Part shown: positions 52,843 to 61,612 of the stretch, in pieces | How the letters are laid out: every line of letters starts with the position of its first letter | Numbering within the stretch: position 1 is the first letter of the stretch | Assembly (NCBI RefSeq): GCF_900107795.1 | Contig: NZ_FNRL01000009.1 | Span: 162,303 to 226,302, forward strand | Length of the DNA: 64,000 bases | Direction: 5' to 3' | DNA from: Chitinophaga terrae (ex Kim and Jung 2007) | GTDB taxonomy: Bacteria; Bacteroidota; Bacteroidia; Chitinophagales; Chitinophagaceae | The notes under the pieces: model-generated | Databases searched by the model: none | Told to the model about the DNA's origin: nothing | Seen by the model: only the letters and a program-made list of their open reading frames with translations | Made by a program: the position numbers and the translations under genes

Positions 52843-54465
52843 ATGAAAAAGATCAGAACTAAAATATATAAACCACTTGCAGGTTTAGCTTTATTGGGTA
52901 TGCTGGGCATGCAGTCATGTACGAAGAACTTCGAAAAGTACAACTCAGATAATACCGGGTTGAGCGACGATGCACTGAAGCCCGACTTCAACTTCATTGG
53001 TGGATTCTTTCCACAAATTCAATCATCTATCTATTTTAACTTCAACAACACCACGGGCGATTTCCAGTTACAGCAAAACCTGATGGGCGATGTGTATTCC
53101 GGTTATCTTTGTCCGCCCAATAACTTCCGCGGCAACATCAACAACATGACCTATAGCCTGGTAGATGGCTGGAATGCATCTGCCTTTAACCTGGCCTATA
53201 ACAACGTGATGGCGCCTATTTTCGAAATTAAACGCAGGGGAGCAGAGCAACTGGCGCCAGAGTTCTGGGCTATTGCATTGATCCTGAAAGTGGAAGCGAT
53301 GCACAGGGTAACGGATATTTACGGGCCTATCCCCTACAGCTCCTATGGTTCTGGTGGTACTTCTTCGGCTTACGATTCGCAGGAAGCGGTATATACCCAG
53401 TTTTTCAAAGAGCTGGAGCAGGCCAGGAAGATCCTGACCGATTATGTGGCAGCACATCCAGGCGTTTCGCTGTTCAGCAAATTTGATATGATCTATGGCG
53501 GCGATTACAGGCAATGGATCAAGTTTGCCAACTCATTGCGTTTGCGTTTAGCGATGCGTATCGTAAAAGCAGATATGGCAAAGTCGAAGGCCGAGGCGGA
53601 AGCGGCAATGAACCCTGCTAATGGCGGCTTGCTGGAAACCAACAGGGATAATGTAAACGTGTCGGGCTTCGGGCTGAAACACCCGTTATATACCATCATC
53701 ACCGCCTGGACAGACATTGCCATGAACGCTGCTATGGAATCGTTCCTGGTAGGATTTAAAGATCCCCGTTTGCCTAAGTACTTTGATCATTCTACAAAAT
53801 ATCCCGGCACTTACAAAGGGATTCGTATAGGCAGCCTGGTTAGTTCGAAACCCGGGTACACGGGGTATTCCATCCCCGCTGTTGCAGAAAACAAAACTTT
53901 CCGCAACAACACCCCTATCCAGTTGATGGCCTCAGCAGAGATCTATTTCCTCCGTGCGGAAGCTGCATTAAGAGGTTATAGCTATGCAGGCGGTACGCCG
54001 CAGGAACTCTATGAAAAAGGCGTATCTACCTCCTTAAGTCAATGGGATGCCACTACCTCAGCCGTTGCCGACTACCTCAACGACGATAAGAGCAAACCTA
54101 TTGATTATGTAGATCCGCAGAATGCAGCTAACAATGCAGAGGCCACTACAGATATTACCATTAAATGGAATGAAGGCGATGCTTTCGAGAGAAAACTGGA
54201 GCGTATCATCACCCAGAAATGGATTTCCGGATTCCCTGAAGGGCAGGAAGCATGGTCGGAGTTCCGGAGAACAGGTTATCCAAAACTGTTCCCTGTGGTG
54301 AACAATTACAGTAATGGAACCATAGATACGAAGATACAGATCAGGAGGATTCCGTTCCCATCCACGGAGTATACTTCCAACAAAGCGGAAGTAGAGAAAG
54401 CCATCCAGTTGCTGGAAAACAAGAAAGACCTGGGCGGTACCCGTTTATGGTGGGACAGGCCATGA
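52843..54465 (+). CDS. SusD/RagB-family lipoprotein (pair 2)
   Basis: A 540-aa lipoprotein with lipobox near residue 26 (MQSC). Contains NFEKYNSDNTGLSDDALKPD, GDVYSGYLCPPNNFRGN, LILKVEAMHRVTDIYGPIPY, NSLRLRLAMRIVK and the C-terminal AWSEFRRTGYPKLFPV. Related to the pair-1 lipoprotein, so the whole SusC/D pair was duplicated. No polysaccharide lyase or glycoside hydrolase lies in the window. Confidence 0.9.
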   Translation: MKKIRTKIYKPLAGLALLGMLGMQSCTKNFEKYNSDNTGLSDDALKPDFNFIGGFFPQIQSSIYFNFNNTTGDFQLQQNLMGDVYSGYLCPPNNFRGNINNMTYSLVDGWNASAFNLAYNNVMAPIFEIKRRGAEQLAPEFWAIALILKVEAMHRVTDIYGPIPYSSYGSGGTSSAYDSQEAVYTQFFKELEQARKILTDYVAAHPGVSLFSKFDMIYGGDYRQWIKFANSLRLRLAMRIVKADMAKSKAEAEAAMNPANGGLLETNRDNVNVSGFGLKHPLYTIITAWTDIAMNAAMESFLVGFKDPRLPKYFDHSTKYPGTYKGIRIGSLVSSKPGYTGYSIPAVAENKTFRNNTPIQLMASAEIYFLRAEAALRGYSYAGGTPQELYEKGVSTSLSQWDATTSAVADYLNDDKSKPIDYVDPQNAANNAEATTDITIKWNEGDAFERKLERIITQKWISGFPEGQEAWSEFRRTGYPKLFPVVNNYSNGTIDTKIQIRRIPFPSTEYTSNKAEVEKAIQLLENKKDLGGTRLWWDRP

Positions 54466-54493
54466 TAGAATACTTATTTTGAATCGCGTGCAT

Positions 54494-54522
54494 AAAAAAA
54501 GCCGGTCTTGTTGAGGACCGGC
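54494..54522 (-). terminator. Terminator at the edge of the accessory region
   Basis: 7-bp stem GCCGGTC/GACCGGC, loop of 8. The minus-strand tail is T7, so it mainly stops transcription of the minus-strand genes from 54565. Confidence 0.75.
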
Positions 54523-54564
54523 ATTATAAAAATATTCAGGTGTAGATTTCATTAACAATTTAGG

Positions 54565-55001
54565 TCACATTTCAACGCCGTTGGTAGTCTTGCCAACGGA
54601 GAATTGTTTAGCGAGCGAGTAGGCTTTGTTTTGTATTTCTTTATTGATTGGTGGATAGTATCGTTGCTCGGTTTTCCTGCTCTTTTTCAAGTCGAATTGT
54701 TCCAGGTTTATCGGAACGTTGTAATCATACTTCACTATATAGGCAAAAATTAGTTGTTTGTTGTTGAAGTAATAGTGTGCCACTATCTGGCTGGTTTCGC
54801 CGTACGTTTTATCCACAATAAGTTTGAGAGTATCTTTGGAGTAATAGGCAGCGGATTGACCGCCTTCGAGGCTGATACCGTCTTCATGGGGGCGGGTAAT
54901 TTGCTTGAATTGTTTAAGGTGAGAGTTGGTGTATGTATATCATATGTTTTATAAGGCTTGTTAGAACCTATAATAAGGTTGGCAAAAGGTAATTTAACCA
55001 T
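54565..55001 (-). pseudogene. Frameshifted gene, probably a 145-aa orphan protein
   Basis: Two overlapping minus-strand frames read as one protein. The start frame (from ATG at 55001) gives MVKLPFANLIIGSNKPYKTY and continues to about DIHTPTLTL. A second frame, open to 54565, gives LKQFKQITRPHEDGISLEGG, then AAYYSKDTLKLIVDKTYGET and YYFNNKQLIFAYIVKYDYNV. The junction lies near 54915. It looks like a secreted-type orphan protein carrying one indel. It overlaps the upstream gene by 34 bp. Confidence 0.55.
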
Positions 55002-55513
55002 TTTTTCGAGACGCCATTTTTAACCATTTCCTCCAGCCTATGTCTAATATCTCCTTCAATCGGCGTTCCATATACCTGGTGCCTGTCTATGTTGGTAATC
55101 AATATCAATAATTGCATAAACTCGTCTACCGAATTGGCAATAACAAATATATCACCCATATCATAAGCATCTCTTTCAACAATTACAATTTTTGAATCCG
55201 ACAATCGTTCGGCGAACTCGTATCCATAATCGTAATCAGCAAAACATCTATACAGTGCGCCTTTCGTCTCCATTTCATCATAGAACTGTACCATCCCAAT
55301 CCCAACTTCCCGAATATTTGTATCTGAAATCAAGGCATCTAACTTTTCCTTGTTGTTATTAGCGGTTTGATTAATCCGAAGACGGAAAGCATCTTGAATT
55401 CGTGGCAAATCATTGTCACTAATCAGTTGGTTATGATCCAATTTCTTTCTTCTAATCTGTTCTTCCGTAGGGATATATTTATTGATATGGTTTATGAAGT
55501 CTGATAATTCCAT
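54968..55513 (-). CDS. Probable immunity-type protein
   Basis: A 181-aa cytosolic protein with an acidic alpha/beta layout: LSDFINHINKYIPTEEQIRR, YGYEFAERLSDSKIVIVERD, FVIANSVDEFMQLLILITN. The spacing of FVIANSVDEFMQLL recalls SUKH-like immunity proteins, but I cannot assign a family. Lies in an array of orphan immunity genes near RHS tips. Confidence 0.6.
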   Translation of the reverse strand: MELSDFINHINKYIPTEEQIRRKKLDHNQLISDNDLPRIQDAFRLRINQTANNNKEKLDALISDTNIREVGIGMVQFYDEMETKGALYRCFADYDYGYEFAERLSDSKIVIVERDAYDMGDIFVIANSVDEFMQLLILITNIDRHQVYGTPIEGDIRHRLEEMVKNGVSKKWLNYLLPTLL

Positions 55514-55547
55514 AAGGCTTTATTCATAATTATAAATATCTTGTCAT

Positions 55548-55688
55548 TTAACAACCTATTCTCCTATAAGATACAGGTTTTGTTCCCTCCGAAATTACTT
55601 CAGCAAAAAAATCAGTCAACTCTTGTGTTTCACTTTTATATACTCCGTCTTTCTCCCCGAAAGTTGCAATTGCGGGCTCCGCATGCAG
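55548..55688 (-). pseudogene. Remnant of an immunity/toxin gene
   Basis: A 46-codon open stretch, from about 55688 to TAA at 55548, giving IATFGEKDGVYKSETQELTD and FFAEVISEGTKPVSYRRIGC. No start codon; a stop sits just upstream. It reads like the C-terminus of an immunity protein whose 5' part is gone. The rest of 55514-55735 has no other gene. Confidence 0.5.
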
Positions 55689-55735
55689 TCATATTACAAG
55701 ACGCAACACCTCGGCGACTAGTTAAGGTCAATTCC

Positions 55736-56356
55736 CTACGACAAGTTATGTCGATAACGCTCTATATCAATACTTTGACTCAAACTGCATCTTTCCTGTT
55801 CAGTTAAACATTCTAATAAGTCACTATATGGAACGTATACACGGTCGCGATCATCCTTAACAACAGGAATATAAGATCTATTATCAGATCCCAAATCCCA
55901 ATCTACCCACCCTTGAAATTGCGCAGCAAATATTTCGCAAGAGAAATATACCAATGCCAGAAATGTTCTCCTATCAATAAATGGCTTAGTGCCTAAATAC
56001 TTGTCTATTTCGGCGAGACTATTTCCATCATATTTAACTTCCTTCTTCAATAAGGCAGACAATGTAATTAATGTTTCCGCCGATATACCAGTTACCAAGT
56101 ATTTATTCTTAACCCAGTTATTAATATTATACATTGACACTGCATTTTCACTTTCACAGACAATCTTTTCTATCGCTGCCAGTGAGGCCCATATATACCC
56201 CGATCCTTTATCATTAATCACAAGTATTCTTCCTAGTTTATCTTTATACATACTAAGATTAAAAGCATCTGACAGCTCAGGATCATGAATAAATTCGCTC
56301 TGAATCTTAGCAGCTACATCTTTCTTGGAAACTTTTATTGCTTTCTCCCGATTCAT
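55736..56356 (-). CDS. Hypothetical protein, orphan immunity candidate
   Basis: A 206-aa soluble protein (an ATG at 56380 would add eight residues). Contains FIHDPELSDAFNLSMYKDKL, YIWASLAAIEKIV, RRTFLALVYFSCEIFA and WVDWDLGSDNRSYIP. I do not recognise the family. AT-rich like its neighbours, and on the same strand as the toxin/immunity array, suggesting a former immunity or accessory gene. Confidence 0.5.
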   Translation of the reverse strand: MNREKAIKVSKKDVAAKIQSEFIHDPELSDAFNLSMYKDKLGRILVINDKGSGYIWASLAAIEKIVCESENAVSMYNINNWVKNKYLVTGISAETLITLSALLKKEVKYDGNSLAEIDKYLGTKPFIDRRTFLALVYFSCEIFAAQFQGWVDWDLGSDNRSYIPVVKDDRDRVYVPYSDLLECLTEQERCSLSQSIDIERYRHNLS

Positions 56357-56398
56357 ATTTAAATCATTATAAACGATCAAAAAATCTATCTCATCTTA

Positions 56399-56632
56399 TC
56401 ACCTGCAGGTCTTATCCTGTATACTTAGTAAAAACGAACATTTCTTAAGAAAATAAGCCTGCAATGGTTCAATATCTACATCTTTCTCAGACTCCCGGGG
56501 CGCCAACTGGCCATACATTGTAATTTCAATTGGCCTCCACATTCCCTGTATTTTCGTAGTTCGTTTGGCAAAAGTATTGTCAAATTCATAACTCGGATTG
56601 GCAACGCCAATATCTACTAATGATAAAATTAC
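56399..56632 (-). pseudogene. 5'-truncated coding remnant
   Basis: An open frame of 78 codons ending at TGA 56399-56401, bounded upstream by TAA. It reads VANPSYEFDNTFAKRTTKIQ, GMWRPIEITMYGQLAPRESE and AYFLKKCSFLLSIQDKTC: clearly protein-like but with no start. Likely C-terminal half of a lost immunity gene. Confidence 0.5.
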
Positions 56633-56666
56633 TTATCGGGAATCCATATAACAAACATACCCATTG

Positions 56667-57137
56667 TCAGTAAAACGCCTGTGGCAAATTACCACATTGC
56701 TTCCGTATTATTCCAAGCCAAACCGAATCATATTTAAGCTCCATCGCACTATCCAAGTATGGGGATAAATCCACTAATCTTCCTGTTCGCAGATCAAGGT
56801 TTAATATTCCCATTAATGCGCTATCATGGTCATGCGTATGATAAATCCGAATGCCTAATGCAGAATCTCCTGGTTCGCTAACGTGTATTCTATAATCCGA
56901 TAACTGCAAAGTACTATCCGGATGATAATTGCTTGTCTGGAACATTTGGTTTAGCGCCTCATCGCAATCGACGACACTCGATGCTTCCGATTGCCTTTCT
57001 GTAACATCAAGACTTTCGGCAGACTGTACAGGTACGACAGGTACGCTATCACTCACCAGATCAGCTTTATGCTTGTCGGGTATTTCATTACATGCCAAAA
57101 TAACAACGTAAAAGAATAAAAATCCATATTGGTTCAT
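56667..57137 (-). CDS. Putative lipoprotein
   Basis: A 156-aa protein with a hydrophobic start and Cys16 (VILAC), probably lipidated. Acidic Ser/Val linker (about 30-60), then a small domain (YRIHVSEPGDSALGIRIYHT; LNLDLRTGRLVDLSPYLDSA). No family recognised. In Chitinophaga-type genomes such lipoproteins sit next to SUKH-type immunity genes. Confidence 0.55.
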   Translation of the reverse strand: MNQYGFLFFYVVILACNEIPDKHKADLVSDSVPVVPVQSAESLDVTERQSEASSVVDCDEALNQMFQTSNYHPDSTLQLSDYRIHVSEPGDSALGIRIYHTHDHDSALMGILNLDLRTGRLVDLSPYLDSAMELKYDSVWLGIIRKQCGNLPQAFY

Positions 57138-57199
57138 AGAATTATTTTGTTTTTATATTTACTGGCACCAGACAGTGTCATTGGCTTCTTATTCTGCAA

Positions 57200-57525
57200 T
57201 CATATGTCTACAAATATTCCTGTAATAACTTTTGCTTTGTTATTGTACCCCGTTTCTATTTTACCAACTGTCTCAGAGTGTTCAATAAATTGCTCGGATG
57301 CAACCTTCGTTATGTGAGTGCCGATAGAGAATTCAAATACTCCGCTGATATGTGAATAACTTATTCTACCGTAGATAATCACTCTGGCCACAAATAAAGA
57401 AGGTAAACTGATAACCCTGATGCATCCAAAAAACAAACGAATCATCTGGAAGCTTGATAAATTTCCGGCTATGTTTCAGGCAATAGCACGCCAAAAAGTA
57501 TCTTCTATAGAGAAATATCTTTATC
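57200..57525 (-). pseudogene. SUKH/SMI1-KNR4 immunity remnant with frameshifts
   Basis: The frames together read SIEDTFWRAIA, KFIKLPDDSFVFWMHQGYQF, TFFICGQSD, then in a shifted frame SHISGVFEFSIGTHITKVAS and EQFIEHSETVG. LPDD-FVFWMHQGYQF is characteristic of SMI1/KNR4 (SUKH) immunity proteins. At least two indels break it. The following 57526-57731 is AT-rich with no gene. Confidence 0.55.
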
Positions 57526-57731
57526 TGAACAAGAACACTGTTTGAGATTATTATACTTTAAAATGGCTAATACTTGCTCTTCTATAACAATTTGGGTTAG
57601 TACTGTTTATATGAGTCATATTAGGCGCCGAAATTACTTCCGAAAAATATATAAAAAATAGTTATTATACAATATGTTATTCCTTTTTGCTTCGCCACGA
57701 AGAAATTTATCTTTATTGTTGGATTAACTAT

Positions 57732-58188
57732 CTATTCCTGTGTAATTTTTTCAGCTAAATTATAATCGATCCCCGCATTAAAACTTTTCTCATAATCATA
57801 CCATTGTGCTTTCGCTTCAAAAGACTTCATTATGGTAATCAGCATTGCTTCCAAATTATCAAAATAAGGCACTGGATCTGTAGCAAAAGTCATATTAGGT
57901 GAGTAGAAGAATATCATGCCATACCTCCCCGACAACTTGTCTGTTTCCACTAAATAATGTTCGCCTTCAAAATTGGCAAAGAAAGGTTTAAGAGTAGGCC
58001 TCCAGTCACCATTCTTCTTATTATCAGCATCTATATCCAAAGCATCTTCCAAACTTAATAAGTTACCCCACGGTAAAATTGTTGAATCTACCGAATAATC
58101 CAGGTTCTCCACCGATACACCATTCCTCCAACTATACACATTAAAAAAAATCGCTTTCTGTCATCTCCAATACAGTAAGCATTTCCAT
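57732..58188 (-). pseudogene. SUKH/SMI1-KNR4 immunity gene split by a T8 tract
   Basis: The long frame (57732-58139, GTG start) gives YSWRNGVSVENLDYS, ILPWGNLLSLEDALDIDADN, WRPTLKPFFANFEGEHYLVE and IITMKSFEAKAQWYDYEKS-type ends, an SMI1/KNR4 fold. Upstream, from ATG at 58188, a 15-codon frame reads MEMLTVLEMTESDFF and would continue into NVYSWRNGV if an 8-base T run (58143-58150) were 7. So a single base decides the full-length product. Confidence 0.65.
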
Positions 58189-58205
58189 AATTGCTACAGA
58201 TAGGC

Positions 58206-58213
58206 TATTTTTG
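58206..58213 (+). promoter_or_regulatory. -7 element of the XRE gene
   Basis: TATTTTTG matches TAnnTTTG, 20 nt before the ATG at 58233. No clear -33 element. Confidence 0.45.
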
Positions 58214-58232
58214 TTAACCTAAACTGACAATT

Positions 58233-58595
58233 ATGTCGCAAAAAAATAATCTCGGCAATCGTATCCTGGAACTACGCAAGTCTAAAAGCTGGTCGCAATC
58301 CGACCTCGCCGATAAAGTAGGGATTTCATACGCCCAGATTGGACGTTATGAGACTAAAGGCGCTCAACCTCCTGCTGAAGTAATTAAAAAAATTGCTGAA
58401 GCTCTGGATACTTCTGTGGATTATCTGATTTATGGAAGTACTGCAGATAAAGCTAGTGAAGCGTTGCACGATGTAGAAGTAATCAGATATTTTAAAGAGA
58501 TTGAAGCGTTACCACATGCTGATAAAGATGCATTATTAAGGGTTATAGCTGCTTTTATCAGGGATGCTAAAACTAAACAGACTTACACACATTGA
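58233..58595 (+). CDS. XRE-family transcription regulator
   Basis: A 120-aa protein with an N-terminal XRE/cro HTH (ILELRKSKSWSQSDLADKVG; SYAQIGRYETKGAQPPAEVI). A short acidic C-terminal dimer region follows. Inserted between minus-strand immunity genes; likely regulates itself or the array. Confidence 0.85.
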   Translation: MSQKNNLGNRILELRKSKSWSQSDLADKVGISYAQIGRYETKGAQPPAEVIKKIAEALDTSVDYLIYGSTADKASEALHDVEVIRYFKEIEALPHADKDALLRVIAAFIRDAKTKQTYTH

Positions 58596-58649
58596 TAAAT
58601 AAATTTGGCAAGCACTGTATCCTAATGCTTGCCAAATCTAAAAAAACCA

Positions 58650-59129
58650 TCAATGATATATTTTAGAATCAAATTTCATTGACAATTTTCCATTATGCAC
58701 AATTATAACAATAACGCGATAATCTTTATAATGCTTTGATTTATCAAACGATGTCCTGGGAACCCAAACGGGCATTCGCTTTAAAGCCTTAACAACATTT
58801 TCTCCTAATTGTCTCCACTCATCAGTTTCCCAATCTGTTGCTTCAACTTTAGCTACTCGACCCATTGAGTCGATACTAACGCCAGCATTCAAAATGATTG
58901 TACGTGAAGAAAACATAACATCACTAGGAACTACCACATTTTTTTTTACATACATCCAGAGAGCTGTACCACCTCCTTTAAACATTGAACGAGTATCTGG
59001 ATTTATTATAACTGCATCGCCTACGCTATCTTCACATTCATAAATTATATAACCCTTTTTCAGCGAGTCCTGACCGAATAAGGACAAATTAGACATTAAC
59101 ACAAAAAATAAAACAAAAGCTACTCTCAT
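58650..59129 (-). CDS. TonB-C-like exported protein, candidate immunity partner
   Basis: A 159-aa protein with a signal peptide (VAFVLFFVLMSNLSLFGQ). Its mature part (TIILNAGVSIDSMGRVAKVE; GENVVKALKRMPVWVP) resembles a TonB C-terminal fold, but there is no membrane-anchored proline linker. The start ATG overlaps the stop of the out-of-frame tail of the RHS tip upstream (ATGA). That coupling points to an immunity or accessory role for the tip's toxin, which is inference. Confidence 0.6.
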   Translation of the reverse strand: MRVAFVLFFVLMSNLSLFGQDSLKKGYIIYECEDSVGDAVIINPDTRSMFKGGGTALWMYVKKNVVVPSDVMFSSRTIILNAGVSIDSMGRVAKVEATDWETDEWRQLGENVVKALKRMPVWVPRTSFDKSKHYKDYRVIVIIVHNGKLSMKFDSKIYH

Positions 59130-59390
59130 AATTTAGGCTTAGTTTGTTGACTGGATTCCTTTTTTGATGGTGTTACCGCTGGTTGTTCTTTTGTATTTAT
59201 TATTAAATTTCCATCATATGAACCTGCTTTCAAATTGGTGACTTTTCCATTCTGATCCACTTTCCGCCATCCTCTACTCAAATCTGATTTATCAGTAAGT
59301 TGTCCAGTTGGATTACCAGCAGTTTGCCCAACACCATACCCAAATCCAGCATAAATATGATAAGTTGAATAATCAGAATTAAGGGTAAAT
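59126..59390 (-). pseudogene. Out-of-frame C-terminal tail of RHS tip A
   Basis: After the stop of the tip-A frame (59379), another frame continues: NSDYSTYHIYAGFGYGVGQT, TGQLTDKSDLSRGWRKVDQN, KAGSYDGNLIINTKEQPAVT, ending at TGA 59126-59128, which overlaps the ATG of the next gene. A one-base change near 59380 would fuse it to the tip frame (IYP joined to NSDYST). Probably the true toxin C-terminus, disconnected by an indel. Confidence 0.6.
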
Positions 59391-60062
59391 ATTTATATTA
59401 GGGGCAATCTCATGAAGCACCTTACCCATTTCATTACCTTCATCTCCTTTTCCTGCATGACAAGCTGCTATCACTAAATTCCCTTTATCTTCTATCATAT
59501 TTGTAATACCATTAAACGCAACTGCATTATTATAATGTACTTCTGGCAATCGCTTTAAACCTTTCCCATCTTCATTTTTAGGATTATCTATATATGCTTG
59601 AAGCACTTCCGGAGAAAAACGCCCAGATTGTTCACCCGTTCCAAATACGAACCTAGCTTTATCATCTGTAGTTCCATGTGAATGAATCACTACGTTCTTC
59701 GCCTTACTATCACCATAATACTTTTTCATCTGGCTTTCTGCATCGATCATTGAAGTTGCAAGTATAACATTCCATTGGCCATGATGTGCTTTTGCATTAG
59801 CTGTATTAGTTGGAGAAAGAGGGCCATTAACATTCATATATGTATCAATGATTATTATTGTATTAGGTTTAGGATTATTACTATTAAAATTTGCACCCTC
59901 AGCCCCTTCTATATCCAAATGACTAATTGGATTATCTAAGGCATAAATGTATGGAGAGAGGGCAGCATATTTCTGCATCAGAGGATCTGTAGATAAAAAC
60001 CGACCAATTCGTGGATCATAGATTCTTGCTCCAAAGTCCTGCTGATTCCCCTCTCCCTTCAC
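59379..60062 (-). CDS. RHS tip A with caspase-like (clan CD) cysteine peptidase toxin
   Basis: A 227-aa fragment starting at GTG. The RHS core end is GEGNQQDFGARIYDPRIGRF and FLSTDPL (residues 4-28); ALDNPISHLDIEGAEG marks the hypervariable boundary. The toxin part has the two clan CD blocks: VVIHSHG (His127/His129) and LVIAACHAG (Cys201). This is the caspase/CHAT layout used in polymorphic toxins. No complete RHS repeat region is attached, so this is an orphan tip. The frame ends early; see the tail feature. Confidence 0.72.
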   Translation of the reverse strand: MKGEGNQQDFGARIYDPRIGRFLSTDPLMQKYAALSPYIYALDNPISHLDIEGAEGANFNSNNPKPNTIIIIDTYMNVNGPLSPTNTANAKAHHGQWNVILATSMIDAESQMKKYYGDSKAKNVVIHSHGTTDDKARFVFGTGEQSGRFSPEVLQAYIDNPKNEDGKGLKRLPEVHYNNAVAFNGITNMIEDKGNLVIAACHAGKGDEGNEMGKVLHEIAPNINIYP

Positions 60063-60512
60063 CTCATTATCATTCTCCTTCCCATTAAACCCATATAGCT
60101 ATACCCTCGAACCTTCCCCTGCCCGACTTACAGCACCATCAAAGAACTTTCATAAATATATTATTTTTTCTTCATCTGATTTTTCAGTTGAAAAAAATAA
60201 TTAATCATACCTGGTATTCAGTTGTTTTTTTTCATTTGAAAGAAAAAAAATAATAACACGCGGGGTAAAACAAAACAACCGACTACAGGATAAAAGGATG
60301 GGTTACTATCGCTTAATCATTATTCTGTCGCTTAATCAATGGGTAACGTCTAAGCCTATATTCTACCGCTTAATCCCATCCTTTTATCCTGGAGGCGGAA
60401 GCAAGACTATTCAAAAGCTTAATCAGGGTACTGCAGCTCATGTTCGCGCGCCAGATCTAAAGCCTTCCGCTACTATCTCCTACGCTTCTACTCGCGCTGC
60501 TTAATCAAGGCA
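59985..60512. repeat. RHS-tip module, copy A
   Basis: Nearly identical to 62505-63037. It contains the tip 5' end, an in-frame TAG before YGFNGKEND, AT-rich palindromes (60160-60202 and 60222-60254), and arms AGGATAAAAGGATGGG (60287-60302) and CCCATCCTTTTATCCT (60375-60390). GCTTAATCA lies at 60311, 60330, 60417 and 60499, and GCTTAATCC at 60368. Ends where an IS256 fragment starts. Confidence 0.85.
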
Positions 60513-60513
60513 T

Positions 60514-61077
60514 GTATTTACTGATCTGAAGGCCCGTGGCCTGGAAGATATTCTAATAACGGCCACCGACAATCTTAATGGCTTTACCCAGACCATCAAA
60601 TCGGTATTACCACAGTCTGCCACTCAGGTCTGCGTCGTACGCCAGATACGTAACAGCTACCGCTACGTAGTTTGGAAAGATAAAAAGGAGTTTACCACCG
60701 ACATGAAAGATGTTTATGCCGCTCCAACCAGACAGGCAGCCATGGAGGCTCTTGACGCACTGGATGCCAAATGGGGCGCAAAGTATGCATACGACATCAA
60801 AAGCTGGCGCGAAAACCGGGAAGACTTCACTGCCTTTTTTGACTTCCCCATGGAGATCAGACAGATAATCTACACGACCAATCTCATCGAAAACCTGAAC
60901 GGTAAAATTAGAAAGTATACCAAAAACAAGCTATCCTTCCCCACAGATGAAGCTGTGCTCAAATCTGTATACCTGGCCTTCTGGGAGGTATCAAAAAAAT
61001 GGACCATGCCCATTAGAAACTGGGGCATGGTCCTAAATCAATTTTTAACTATTTTTGATAAAAGGGTAAGAATCTAA
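60514..61077 (+). pseudogene. IS256-family transposase, 5' end missing
   Basis: An open frame of 187 codons without a start: [73 protein letters not shown] and [14 protein letters not shown]. This is the C-terminal half of an IS256/Mutator transposase. Its 5' side ends exactly where RHS module A ends. Confidence 0.85.
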
Positions 61078-61105
61078 TTATTATTCTAATTCCCCGATTT
61101 TTAAG

Positions 61106-61130
61106 TTTACACACTTAGTGAAATAGTCCC
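61106..61130 (+). mobile_element. Right inverted repeat of the IS256 remnant
   Basis: TTTACACACTTAGTG, then AAATAGTCCC, 29 bp after the transposase stop, the expected place of an IS256 right end. No left end is found. Confidence 0.55.
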
Positions 61131-61153
61131 GGTTTTTAACATAAAAAACATTC

Positions 61154-61612
61154 TTATTTAAGGATAAAATATTCAACTTCACAATTATTAAGATTTCCAT
61201 ATTCCTTTAAAAATCCTAGACACCTCTCGGATACAATTAAATTATTCTTAGTATCAAGGAAAAAATCATCACCATCTTTACCAATAATTACCAACCATTT
61301 AAATGCTGGCATCTTCCTATCAGGATAAAGCTCTTCAAATAAAGACGAATAAGCTATTTCCACTTCCTTAATAGTAAAACCTCCTAGATCTGTTTTACCT
61401 AAACTTAGTTGCAATGTTTCTGATATTAAAAAACATGGAAAACATTCTATGAGATCATCTCCTAGCCAGCCATCAAAAATAAACTGAAGATACTCTATCT
61501 TAGGGGGATGGACAGAACTATCCATTTGAGTTTTTTCACCCAATTCCCCTGGCACTTCAGGTATTAATTTGTAATATTTACAACTCATTGATTTATTATC
61601 TTTATTTATCAT
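61154..61612 (-). CDS. Predicted immunity protein for RHS tip B
   Basis: A 152-aa acidic protein: YKLIPEVPGELGEKTQMDSS, YLQFIFDGWLGDDLIECFPC, EVEIAYSSLFEELYPDRKMP, WLVIIGKDGDDFFL. Its start overlaps the toxin end by 11 bp, the usual arrangement of an immunity gene. Family unclear. Confidence 0.65.
   Translation of the reverse strand: MINKDNKSMSCKYYKLIPEVPGELGEKTQMDSSVHPPKIEYLQFIFDGWLGDDLIECFPCFLISETLQLSLGKTDLGGFTIKEVEIAYSSLFEELYPDRKMPAFKWLVIIGKDGDDFFLDTKNNLIVSERCLGFLKEYGNLNNCEVEYFILK

Noticed and set aside
60298..60504. 68-codon ORF (and its twin at 62822-63028) inside the RHS-tip modules
   Set aside because: They read through the hairpin and repeats in both copies without conserved amino-acid features or a start signal; treated as non-coding.
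60287..60512. GCTTAATCA repeats as a CRISPR array
   Set aside because: Units are 9 bp, spacing is irregular (19 to 82), and there are no cas genes or unique spacers of constant length.
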